NCBI GenBank assembly: GCA_027047735.1
Contig: JALTUD010000077.1
Coordinates: 1 to 8,672 of the forward strand
Source: Flavobacteriales bacterium
GTDB lineage: Bacteria; Bacteroidota; Bacteroidia; Flavobacteriales_D; Parvicellaceae
Length of the DNA: 8,672 nucleotides
Direction: 5' to 3'
Translations under genes and position numbers: made by a program
Notes under the pieces: model-generated
The model's database searches: none
Told to the model about the DNA's origin: nothing
Seen by the model: only the letters and a program-made list of their open reading frames with translations
In this document: piece after piece, positions 1-6,516 of the stretch
Layout: each line of letters opens with the position of its first letter
Position numbering within the stretch: the first letter of the stretch is position 1

Positions 1-127
1 CCTATAAATGGCTACTTGATGTACTTAATCGTATTCCTGAACATAAAGCAAATAAATTATCGGAATTATTACCTCAAAATTGGAAAGAAATTAATAATGT
101 ATGACATGTACTTTGCCGTACGCTTAC
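1..127 (+). mobile_element. Right end of an IS66-family insertion sequence
   Basis: After the transposase stop, the sequence reads CTTTGCCGTACGCTTAC up to base 127. Its reverse complement starts GTAAGCG, and IS66-family terminal repeats characteristically begin GTAA. I therefore place the element boundary at 127. IS66 elements usually make an 8-bp target duplication, which would be TTCTATTT (128-135). The left end is outside the window, so neither the duplication nor the inverted partner can be confirmed. The insertion lies about 100 bp beyond the ftsK stop and does not disrupt ftsK. Confidence 0.68.
3..104 (+). CDS. IS66-family transposase, C-terminal end (partial)
   Basis: The open frame enters from the left edge and ends at TGA 102-104, giving the last 33 residues. 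The peptide includes YKWLLDVLNRIPEHKANKLS and then ELLPQNW. This matches the conserved C-terminal pattern of IS66 DDE transposases (xYLxDVLxRxPxHxxNxxxELLPxNW). The catalytic DDE core and any accessory IS66 genes would lie to the left, outside the window, so whether the enzyme is intact cannot be judged. The gene reads towards the 3' end of ftsK, so the two are convergent. A terminal-repeat-like sequence follows 23 bases after the stop, supporting an IS rather than a domesticated gene. Confidence rests on the C-terminal motif alone. Confidence 0.8.
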   Translation, partial: YKWLLDVLNRIPEHKANKLSELLPQNWKEINNV

Positions 128-142
128 TTCTATTTTATTCAT

Positions 143-219
143 GTTAGGGATACAATCCCTAACGTGTGTGAAATTGGCGGAAAATAAAAAATCTATATAA
201 GGCTCATTTCAATGTTTAA
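143..219 (-). repeat. Short, internally deleted palindromic repeat (copy D)
   Basis: Read on the minus strand, this 77-bp element starts TTAAACATTGAAATGA (219 down to 204), identical to the left end of copy C. It continues with a TATA-rich stretch ending in TTTTTATTTTCC, as in the left arm of C. It then jumps directly to GCCAATTTC and the border module GTTAGGGAT-N3-ATCCCTAAC (163-143), as at the right end of copy A. The whole central hairpin seen in A, B and C is missing. This is best read as a deletion derivative of the same family. It lies just beyond the ftsK stop. The 9-bp border stem has no T-run after it, so it is a poor intrinsic terminator. Confidence 0.65.
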
Positions 220-228
220 GTGATATAA

Positions 229-2766
229 TTACACACCCAACATTCCTTTTTCTCTAAGATTTTTCAAGAAATCATCAAGAGCCATAACATCAGGAACAAG
301 AACCTCTCTTGCTTTACTACCTCTATGTGCACCAATAAGTCCGGTCGCTTCCATTTGGTCGATGATTCTTCCTGCTCTGTTGTATCCTATCTTTAATTTT
401 CGTTGTATTAATGAGGCTGAACCTTGTTGTTGATTCACGATAATATAGGAAGCATCTTCAAACAAACTATCCAATTTGTCATCGATTTCTTTGTTGCTTT
501 CTTGAGCGTTTTCATCTACATATTCAGGCAATAAATACGCGTCAGGATAAGCTCTTTGCCCTCCAATAAAATCGGTAATTGCTTCAACTTCAGGCGTGTC
601 CACAAATCCGCATTGCAAACGAATGAGGTCATTCCCTGTAGAGAATAGCATGTCCCCACGTCCGATAAGTTGGTCTGCACCTCCGGCGTCTAATATCGTT
701 CGGGAATCTATTTTAGAAGTTACCCTAAAAGCTGCACGAGCAGGGAAGTTGGCTTTAATGATACCTGTAATTACATTTACCGAAGGTCTTTGTGTAGCAA
801 CTATTAAATGAATACCAATAGCCCTTGCCAACTGAGCCAAACGGGCAATTGGAGTTTCCACCTCTTTACCTGCCGTCATTATCAAATCGGCGAACTCATC
901 AATAACCAATACAATATAAGGTAAATAACGATGTCCTTTTTCCGGATTTAATTTTCTGTGAATAAATTTTTCGTTGTACTCTACAATGTTTCTAACGTAA
1001 GCATCTTTTAATAATTCATAACGCTGATCCATTTCCACACACAAACTGTTTAAAGTAGCTACTACTTTTTGCGTGTCGGTGATGATGGCATCTTCTTCTC
1101 CCGGTAATTTAGCCAAAAAGTGTCGTTCTATCTTGTTGAACAATGTTAGTTCTACTTTTTTAGGGTCAACCAAAACAAACTTAACTTGCGATGGATGTTT
1201 TTTATACAGGATAGAAACCAAAATAGCATTCAATCCAACCGATTTTCCTTGACCGGTAGCTCCTGCCATCAGGAGGTGAGGCATTTTTGCCAAATCGGCG
1301 ACAAAAGTTTCGTTTGAAATGGTTTTACCCAAAGCAACCGGCAGTTGCATATCCGAATTTTGAAATTTATCCGAAGCAATTAAAGCACGCATAGCTACGG
1401 TTTTCGGGTCGGAGTTCGGAACCTCAATTCCTACCGTACCTTTACCCGGCATAGGTGCGATAATACGAATACCTAAAGCAGCCAAACTAAGTGCTACGTC
1501 ATCCTCTAAATTCTTAATTTTGGAAATACGAACTCCGGGTGCCGGAACAATTTCATACAGGGTAACCGTTGGCCCGATGGTGGCTTTGATTTTAGATATT
1601 TCTATCTTATAGTGCATCAACGTTGTGATGATTTTATTTTTGTTTTCCTCCAGCTCTTCTTTGTTCAAACTAGGACTTCCGTCTCCGTAATCGACCAACA
1701 TATCAATATCGGGGAGTTTATATTGAGAGAGTTCTAATTTAGGGTCAAAAAGTCCAAAATCTTTTGCCAAACCTTTTAGTTCCGATTTGGAAAGTTCCTC
1801 AGCATCATCTTCTGCTATGGTTACTTCAAAGCCTTCATCCAAATCTATTTTTTCTTCTTGTTTCGGTGGTTGAACAACCGTTTCAAATGTTTCTTGTTCT
1901 GGTTCTTTTGCCGGTTCTTGAATTATTTCGGAATCTGTCGGTAATTCTATTTCCATTTCCGGAAGAACAACTTCTTTCGGTTTATTTTTCTTTGTAGGCT
2001 GTGGTACGGAAAATTCCACCACTTCGGGTTCTTTTTCGGGTTTTATTTGCTCCGGCTTTATGGTATTTATCGCCTCTTTTTCTTCTTCAGGGATAAATTC
2101 CGAATTGTTTTTCTCGTCTAGTTTTTCTTTCCATTTTTTTAACCACTCATAAGAAGGGTTAAATAATACGACTACGGCTAGATACCCTGTAAATAAAACA
2201 AAAAGACCTGCCCCTACATTTCCGACAATATTGCTCACCGACTTGATAACTTGATGCCCGAAAAAACCTCCCATAAAATCGAGTGGTGAACCAAAAATAA
2301 AAGCAAAAAATACTGAAATCCAAACCATGGATACCAAACTGATTTTGGTTGTTCTAACCAAGGGTAAAAGTGTAATTCCGGAAAGGATTTTGACTCCATA
2401 TAAAAACAACAGAAACGGAAAAGCATAAGAAGCTACACCAAACCAAACTTTTAAAAATTTATGTGCCGTAAAAGCTCCTAGTTTTCCCAACCAGTTTTTT
2501 ACGGTAATTTCGTCGCCGGAAAAAACAAAGGAAAAAGTTTGTCCGTCGATGATGCTGTAATCATTTTTCCACGTAAAAAGATACGATGTAAAGCTGATAA
2601 ACAAATAAAAAGACATTAAGATAAAAAATAATCCTATTGATTTTCTTACTCGCTCTTCTTTAAGGACTTGTATAGCTTTTGCTACTCCACTAAACTTAAA
2701 CTTCGGAGTTGATTTTTTCTTTGTCTTTTCTTTGTCTTTATTTTTAAAGGTATTCTTTTTTGCCAT
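229..2766 (-). CDS. ftsK: DNA translocase FtsK/SpoIIIE family
   Basis: This 845-residue septal DNA pump moves chromosome ends through the closing division site and normally activates XerCD recombination at dif. The order of parts is: a lysine-rich cytosolic N-terminus; four predicted membrane helices (about 43-63, 107-128, 142-160, 182-202); a charged P/E-rich linker (about 210-330); the alpha/beta motor with GPTVTLYEIVPAPGVR (398-413); Walker A GATGQGKS (502-509); Walker B VLVIDEFADL (619-628); ATQRPS (657-662); and a C-terminal gamma winged helix (about 763-826) with QRKLKIGYNRAGRIIDQME, the DNA-reading module. All core motifs are intact and the length is normal for Bacteroidota, whose FtsK has a shorter linker than that of E. 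coli. The ATG start gives a basic N-terminus directly before the first helix. It is divergent from gcvP; the 3' end faces the IS66 end and repeat D. Confidence 0.96.
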   Translation of the reverse strand: MAKKNTFKNKDKEKTKKKSTPKFKFSGVAKAIQVLKEERVRKSIGLFFILMSFYLFISFTSYLFTWKNDYSIIDGQTFSFVFSGDEITVKNWLGKLGAFTAHKFLKVWFGVASYAFPFLLFLYGVKILSGITLLPLVRTTKISLVSMVWISVFFAFIFGSPLDFMGGFFGHQVIKSVSNIVGNVGAGLFVLFTGYLAVVVLFNPSYEWLKKWKEKLDEKNNSEFIPEEEKEAINTIKPEQIKPEKEPEVVEFSVPQPTKKNKPKEVVLPEMEIELPTDSEIIQEPAKEPEQETFETVVQPPKQEEKIDLDEGFEVTIAEDDAEELSKSELKGLAKDFGLFDPKLELSQYKLPDIDMLVDYGDGSPSLNKEELEENKNKIITTLMHYKIEISKIKATIGPTVTLYEIVPAPGVRISKIKNLEDDVALSLAALGIRIIAPMPGKGTVGIEVPNSDPKTVAMRALIASDKFQNSDMQLPVALGKTISNETFVADLAKMPHLLMAGATGQGKSVGLNAILVSILYKKHPSQVKFVLVDPKKVELTLFNKIERHFLAKLPGEEDAIITDTQKVVATLNSLCVEMDQRYELLKDAYVRNIVEYNEKFIHRKLNPEKGHRYLPYIVLVIDEFADLIMTAGKEVETPIARLAQLARAIGIHLIVATQRPSVNVITGIIKANFPARAAFRVTSKIDSRTILDAGGADQLIGRGDMLFSTGNDLIRLQCGFVDTPEVEAITDFIGGQRAYPDAYLLPEYVDENAQESNKEIDDKLDSLFEDASYIIVNQQQGSASLIQRKLKIGYNRAGRIIDQMEATGLIGAHRGSKAREVLVPDVMALDDFLKNLREKGMLGV

Positions 2767-2792
2767 TTCAATAAAATGAATTTTGTAAAAAA

Positions 2793-2800
2793 TAAAAGTA
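2793..2800 (-). promoter_or_regulatory. Possible -7 box of the ftsK promoter
   Basis: On the minus strand these bases read TACTTTTA, close to the Bacteroidota -7 consensus TAnnTTTG, and lie 26 bases before the ftsK ATG. That would give a leader of about 20 nt. I see no clear TTG-type -33 element at the expected distance, so this is a weak call. Confidence 0.3.
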
Positions 2801-2888
2801 CGCTAAATTCATTTTCATTTGTTGATTGGTTTATTCAGTTTTTAACGTTGGGTTGTTAGCTTGAAGATTTTTTGCCTTTGTTTTTAGA

Positions 2889-2915
2889 GAAACACACTTG
2901 TTTTCTTTGTGTTTC
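2889..2915. repeat. Small inverted repeat next to palindrome A
   Basis: GAAACACA (2889-2896) pairs perfectly with TGTGTTTC (2908-2915) across an 11-nt loop. The following bases (2912-2934) read TTTCGCTGTTTCGCGTTAGGGAT with minor differences from the right end of copy A. They may be a remnant of a further repeat unit. The rest of 2801-2888 shows no gene or structure I can name. Confidence 0.35.
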
Positions 2916-2925
2916 GCTGTTTCGC

Positions 2926-3108
2926 GTTAGGGATACAATCCCTAACGCAAGTATAATGGGCAATATAAAGCGTTTTTTGATTCCTTATACATCTTCATAA
3001 AAATTTTCCATAGCTGGGGCTATGCAAAATTTTTATTCATCGTCTAAGAAACCAAAAATTCACTTTCTATCCGCCAATTTCGCTCGCGTTAGGGATTGTA
3101 TCCCTAAC
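2926..3108. repeat. Palindromic intergenic repeat, copy A
   Basis: This 183-bp imperfect palindrome has the same border module, GTTAGGGAT-N3-ATCCCTAAC, at both ends (2926-2946 and 3088-3108; N3 is ACA on the left and TGT on the right). The central hairpin spans 2997-3036: ATAAAAATTTT, a C·C mismatch, CATAGC, loop TGGG, GCTATG, AAAATTTTTAT. Outside it, the left arm TTTTTTGATTCCTTA pairs with the right arm TAAGAAACCAAAAA with a few mismatches. TTCATCGTCTAAGAAA (3036-3051) is identical in copies B and C. No gene is contained; the short frames through it are translated repeat. The right border is shared with copy B. Confidence 0.85.
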
Positions 3109-3258
3109 ACGAAGAAAATGAACGGTATAAAACAGTTTTATTTTCCTTATACTTCTTCAAAATTCTTTTCCATAGCTGGGGCTATGCAAAAGAATTTTTC
3201 ATCGTCTAAGAAAAATAAACTCTGTTTTCTTCTCGCTCATTTCCTCCGCGTTAGGGAT
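3088..3258. repeat. Palindromic intergenic repeat, copy B
   Basis: Copy B shares its left border module with copy A and ends in a half module, GTTAGGGAT (3250-3258). The central hairpin spans 3159-3198: AAAATTCTTTT, a C·C mismatch, CATAGC, loop TGGG, GCTATG, AAAAGAATTTT. It has the same 40-nt length as in A and C but a different, still fully paired, AT stem. The arms pair further out: left AAAACAG (3129-3135) with right CTGTTTTC, and left AAATGAACG with right CGCTCATTT. TTCATCGTCTAAGAAA recurs at 3198-3213. A and B together form a tandem pair overlapping at one border module. Confidence 0.85.
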
Positions 3259-3335
3259 AGAACGGCGTGTTTGAGCTCTTTTTTGCTTGCTTGCTGTTTG
3301 CAAGCAAAAAAAGCGAGTAGTGATAGCCCGACCCC
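3250..3335. repeat. Second intergenic repeat type with A/T-tract hairpin
   Basis: The unit begins GTTAGGGATAGAACGGCG and ends AGTGATAGCCCGACCCC. Inside is a perfect 12-bp stem, TTTTTTGCTTGC (3279-3290) with GCAAGCAAAAAA (3300-3311), and a 9-nt loop. The start overlaps the half border module that closes copy B. The layout (GTTAGGGAT..., A/T-tract hairpin, ...GCCCGACCC) resembles intergenic repeats I recall from Flavobacteriia genomes; that resemblance is from memory and unverified. The right arm is followed by A, not T, so it is not a plus-strand terminator. Confidence 0.55.
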
Positions 3336-3389
3336 AATCTGCAAAAACAACGTTTCGCGAGAGCGATATGTTGTTTTTGCAGATTGGGG
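3332..3389. repeat. Perfect 20-bp-stem hairpin
   Basis: CCCCAATCTGCAAAAACAAC (3332-3351) is exactly repeated in inverted orientation at 3370-3389, with an 18-nt loop holding the small palindrome TCGCGA. There are no mismatches in the stem. It lies about 50 bp before the proposed gcvP -7 box. Neither side has a T-tract, so it does not look like an intrinsic terminator. It could be an extension of the preceding repeat, a cruciform-forming site, or part of the gcvP upstream region. Confidence 0.85.
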
Positions 3390-3420
3390 GAACGCCCAAA
3401 AAAAACAAAATATCCACGTC

Positions 3421-3449
3421 TTAAACATTAAAAATAAATCGTACCTTTG
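3421..3449 (+). promoter_or_regulatory. Probable gcvP promoter (Bacteroidota type)
   Basis: TACCTTTG at 3442-3449 matches the Bacteroidota -7 consensus TAnnTTTG exactly. TTAAAC at 3421-3426 lies at a plausible distance for the -33 element but is a weak match to TTG/TTTG. Transcription would start near 3456, giving a leader of about 190 nt to gcvP that contains all or nearly all of palindrome C. No better promoter is visible between here and the start codon. Confidence 0.55.
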
Positions 3450-3474
3450 TTTGCATATTTTTAATTAATACCAT

Positions 3475-3620
3475 TTAAACATTGAAATGAACCGTATAAA
3501 GCGTTTTTATTTTCCTTATACTTCTTCATAAAATATTTCCATAGCTACGGCTATGCAAATATTTTATTCATCGTCTAAGAAAACTAAAATTCACTTTCTT
3601 TCGGCTCGTTTCAAAATTAA
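3475..3620. repeat. Palindromic intergenic repeat, copy C, in the gcvP leader
   Basis: The left end TTAAACATTGAAATGA (3475-3490) pairs imperfectly with TCGTTTCAAAATTAA at the right end. The central hairpin is 3528-3567: ATAAAATATTT, a C·C mismatch, CATAGC, loop TACG, GCTATG, AAATATTTTAT. As RNA, the loop would be C(UACG)G, a very stable UNCG-class tetraloop; A and B have TGGG instead. TTCATCGTCTAAGAAA is at 3567-3582. Unlike A and B, the ends lack the GTTAGGGAT module. The element ends 23 bases before the gcvP ATG. Confidence 0.85.
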
Positions 3621-3643
3621 AATGATATAAAATCAAACCTAAA

Positions 3644-6505
3644 ATGAGTACTACAACTTTGCTAGAGCGACACATTGGGTCAAATGAAAAAGACCAACAA
3701 GAGATGTTGTCGAAAATTGGGATGAGCTCCATTGATGAATTAATCGAAAAGACGATACCTCAAGGAATCCGACTGAAGACAGAACTCGATTTGCCTGCTC
3801 CGCTGAATGAATTTGAATATTTGACTCACATTAAGGAATTGGCAAGCAAAAATAAAATATATAAGACTTACATTGGAAAAGGGTATTACAATACTTTTTT
3901 GCCTCCTGTAATTCAACGTAATGTATTGGAAAATCCGGGGTGGTACACGGCTTATACGCCTTATCAGGCTGAAATTTCTCAGGGAAGATTGGAAGCGTTG
4001 CTTAATTTTCAAACGATGATTTTGGACTTGACGGGGATGGAAATTGCCAATGCTTCGTTATTGGATGAAGGTACTTCTGCTGCTGAAGCGATGTTAATGT
4101 TTTTTCACGCGAGAAGTAGGGCTCAGGTGAAAGCGGGAGTGAATAGATTTTTTGTTTCCGATACATTGTTTCCTCAAACTATTGATGTCTTGAAAACAAG
4201 AGCTCTACCTGCGGGAATTGAGTTGGTGTTTGGAAATCCTTTTGATTTTGAATCCGATGAATCTTTCTTTGGTGCTATTGTTCAGTATCCGGATAACAAC
4301 GGGAATGTTTATTCTTACGAAAGCTTTGTGGAAAAGGCTCATGCTACGGGAACTATGGTTTCCGTGATTGCCGATATTATGAGTTTGGTTCTATTAGAGG
4401 CTCCGGGCAAATGGGGAGCTGATGCGGTTGTGGGAAATACACAACGTTTTGGTGTTCCTATGGGCTATGGTGGTCCTCATGCGGCTTACTTTGCTACGAC
4501 GGAGTCTTTTAAAAGACAAATTCCGGGAAGGATTATCGGTGTTTCTGTTGATGCTGAAGGTAATAAAGCATTGAGAATGGCTTTACAAACCAGAGAGCAA
4601 CATATCAAAAGAGCTAAAGCGACTTCTAATATTTGTACGGCTCAAGCTTTATTGGCGGTTATGGCAGGTATGTACGCTGTGTATCACGGTAGTGAAGGAT
4701 TAAAAGAAATTGCTTCTGCTATTCACCATAAAACAACAGCTCTTTACAATGGGTTACATACACTCGGTTTTACAGTGGAAAACGATTCTTTTTTTGATAC
4801 GTTGACCATAAAAACAGAGAAAGGTTCTGCAATCAGAACGGTTGCCGAAGCCAATGAAGTAAATTTCTTCTATGGTGAAAATACGGTTCAAATAAGTATT
4901 GACGAGACGACTTCTTACGAAGATGTTTTGCAAATATTAAATATTTTCAGTGAAGTTTCAGGTAAAGGAAAATATGAAATTATAGAGAAAGAAGCATGGG
5001 CGTTACCGGAAGAATTGCTTAGAAAAGATGATATTCTGACGGATTCTGTTTTTAACAAATTTCACACCGAAACAGAAATGATGCGATATTTAAAACGCCT
5101 TGAAAATAAAGATTTATCGCTTGTTCATTCGATGATTTCTTTAGGGTCTTGCACCATGAAACTAAACGCTGTTAGTGAGTTGATGCCGATTACGTGGCCT
5201 GAGTTTGCCAATCTTCATCCTTTTGTTCCGTTAAATCAGGCAGAAGGTTTTATAGAAATTATAAATAATTTGGATAAGTACCTCAGTGAAATTACAGGTT
5301 TTAAAAAAATGTCGATGCAACCCAATAGTGGTGCTCAGGGAGAGTACACGGGGTTAATGGTTATTCGAGCTTATCATAAAGATAGAGGAGATGACCAACG
5401 TACCGTTTGTTTGATACCATCTTCGGCTCACGGAACTAATCCTGCGAGTGCTGTAATGGCAGGAATGAATATTGTGGTGGTAAAATGTGATGACAAAGGT
5501 AATATTGACGTGGAGGATTTAAGAACCAAAGCCGAACAGTATAAAGATACGTTAGCGGCTTTGATGGTTACTTATCCTTCTACTCATGGAGTTTACGAAG
5601 ATTCAATCACTGAAATCACAGATATTATTCATAAAAACGGTGGGTTAGTCTATATGGACGGAGCAAATATGAATGCTCAAGTCGGACTAACCAACCCCGG
5701 AAATATCGGAGCGGATGTTTGTCATTTGAACTTGCACAAAACTTTTGCAATTCCTCATGGTGGGGGAGGACCGGGAGTTGGCCCTATTGGCGTTAATGAA
5801 AAATTAACGGCTTATCTTCCTTCAAATCCTTTGGTTAAAACAGGTGGAGAAAAAGCAATTACAGCCGTAAGTTCTGCCCCTTGGGGAAGTGCTTTAGTAC
5901 TCCTTATCTCATACGGATATATCCGTATGTTGGGTGCGGAAGGATTAAAAAAATCTACGGAAATGGCAATTCTAAACGCGAATTACATGAAAGCAGTATT
6001 AGAGTCGGCTTATCCGATTTTATACACGGGAAAAAATAACACCGTTGCTCACGAAATGATTTTGGATTGCCGTTCTTTTAAAAAGTCGGCTGGAGTGGAA
6101 GTTATCGACATTGCTAAACGTTTGATTGATTACGGATTCCATGCCCCAACTGTTAGTTTCCCTGTTGCCGGCACTTTGATGATAGAACCAACGGAAAGTG
6201 AATCGAAAGATGAATTGGATTTATTTTGCTCGGCAATGTTGCAAATTCGAAATGAAATAAGCACCATTGAAAACGGTGATGCCGATTCTAAAAACAATCT
6301 TTTGAAAAATGCTCCGCATACTGCATCAATGGCTGTAGCCGATGAATGGGATTTGCCTTATACCAGAACCGAAGCTGTTTATCCTTATGAATACAGTAAA
6401 AACAATAAATATTGGGTTCCTGTAAGAAGAATAAACGATGCTTACGGCGATAGAAATTTGGTTTGCAGTTGTACGCCTATTGAAGAGTATATTCAACCGG
6501 CTTAA
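3644..6505 (+). CDS. gcvP: Glycine dehydrogenase (decarboxylating), P-protein of the glycine cleavage system
   Basis: This PLP enzyme decarboxylates glycine and passes the aminomethyl group to the lipoyl arm of GcvH. The chain has 953 residues, the usual length of the fused single-chain P-protein. It starts with the conserved RHIGSNEKDQQEML (9-22). The N-terminal aminotransferase-like half covers about 1-440; the active C-terminal half follows. The PLP lysine is K699 in HLNLHKTFAIPHGGGGPG (694-711), with the glycine-rich loop directly behind it. SLGSCTMKLN (499-508), SSAHGTNPASA (593-603) and VYMDGANMNAQ (669-679) are other family signatures. No truncation or frameshift is seen. The ATG at 3644 is the natural start because the N-terminal motif begins at residue 9. 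gcvT and gcvH are not adjacent, as is common in Bacteroidota. No glycine-riboswitch-like sequence is visible in the leader. Confidence 0.97.
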   Translation: MSTTTLLERHIGSNEKDQQEMLSKIGMSSIDELIEKTIPQGIRLKTELDLPAPLNEFEYLTHIKELASKNKIYKTYIGKGYYNTFLPPVIQRNVLENPGWYTAYTPYQAEISQGRLEALLNFQTMILDLTGMEIANASLLDEGTSAAEAMLMFFHARSRAQVKAGVNRFFVSDTLFPQTIDVLKTRALPAGIELVFGNPFDFESDESFFGAIVQYPDNNGNVYSYESFVEKAHATGTMVSVIADIMSLVLLEAPGKWGADAVVGNTQRFGVPMGYGGPHAAYFATTESFKRQIPGRIIGVSVDAEGNKALRMALQTREQHIKRAKATSNICTAQALLAVMAGMYAVYHGSEGLKEIASAIHHKTTALYNGLHTLGFTVENDSFFDTLTIKTEKGSAIRTVAEANEVNFFYGENTVQISIDETTSYEDVLQILNIFSEVSGKGKYEIIEKEAWALPEELLRKDDILTDSVFNKFHTETEMMRYLKRLENKDLSLVHSMISLGSCTMKLNAVSELMPITWPEFANLHPFVPLNQAEGFIEIINNLDKYLSEITGFKKMSMQPNSGAQGEYTGLMVIRAYHKDRGDDQRTVCLIPSSAHGTNPASAVMAGMNIVVVKCDDKGNIDVEDLRTKAEQYKDTLAALMVTYPSTHGVYEDSITEITDIIHKNGGLVYMDGANMNAQVGLTNPGNIGADVCHLNLHKTFAIPHGGGGPGVGPIGVNEKLTAYLPSNPLVKTGGEKAITAVSSAPWGSALVLLISYGYIRMLGAEGLKKSTEMAILNANYMKAVLESAYPILYTGKNNTVAHEMILDCRSFKKSAGVEVIDIAKRLIDYGFHAPTVSFPVAGTLMIEPTESESKDELDLFCSAMLQIRNEISTIENGDADSKNNLLKNAPHTASMAVADEWDLPYTRTEAVYPYEYSKNNKYWVPVRRINDAYGDRNLVCSCTPIEEYIQPA
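5910..5929. repeat. Perfect 20-bp palindrome inside gcvP
   Basis: CATACGGATATATCCGTATG is its own reverse complement with no spacer. It encodes part of the peptide SYGYIRM in gcvP, so codon choice may explain it. It could also be a binding site for a dimeric protein, but nothing else supports that. Confidence 0.5.
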
Positions 6506-6516
6506 ACGAATACAAA

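Noticed and set aside
143..163. ftsK terminator at the border module of copy D
   Set aside because: The 9-bp stem is present but no T-tract follows in the direction of ftsK transcription, and the same module occurs at other repeat ends.
3279..3311. Intrinsic terminator at the A/T-tract hairpin
   Set aside because: The right arm is followed by A rather than T on the plus strand, and no strand has a T-tract outside the stem.
3199..3428. Two overlapping minus-strand open frames of 63-72 codons
   Set aside because: They cover the same hairpin repeats and mirror the plus-strand frame; no independent support for coding.
3022..3468. 148-codon open frame across the gcvP upstream region
   Set aside because: It is a translation of palindromes A and B and the following hairpins; peptide segments repeat because the DNA does, and no protein-like composition or family motif is seen.
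2926..3620. CRISPR array
   Set aside because: Units are long imperfect palindromes of unequal spacing with no short identical repeats separated by unique spacers, and no cas genes are present.
3456..3643. Glycine riboswitch in the gcvP leader
   Set aside because: The conserved aptamer core and tandem arrangement are not visible; the leader is occupied by palindrome C.
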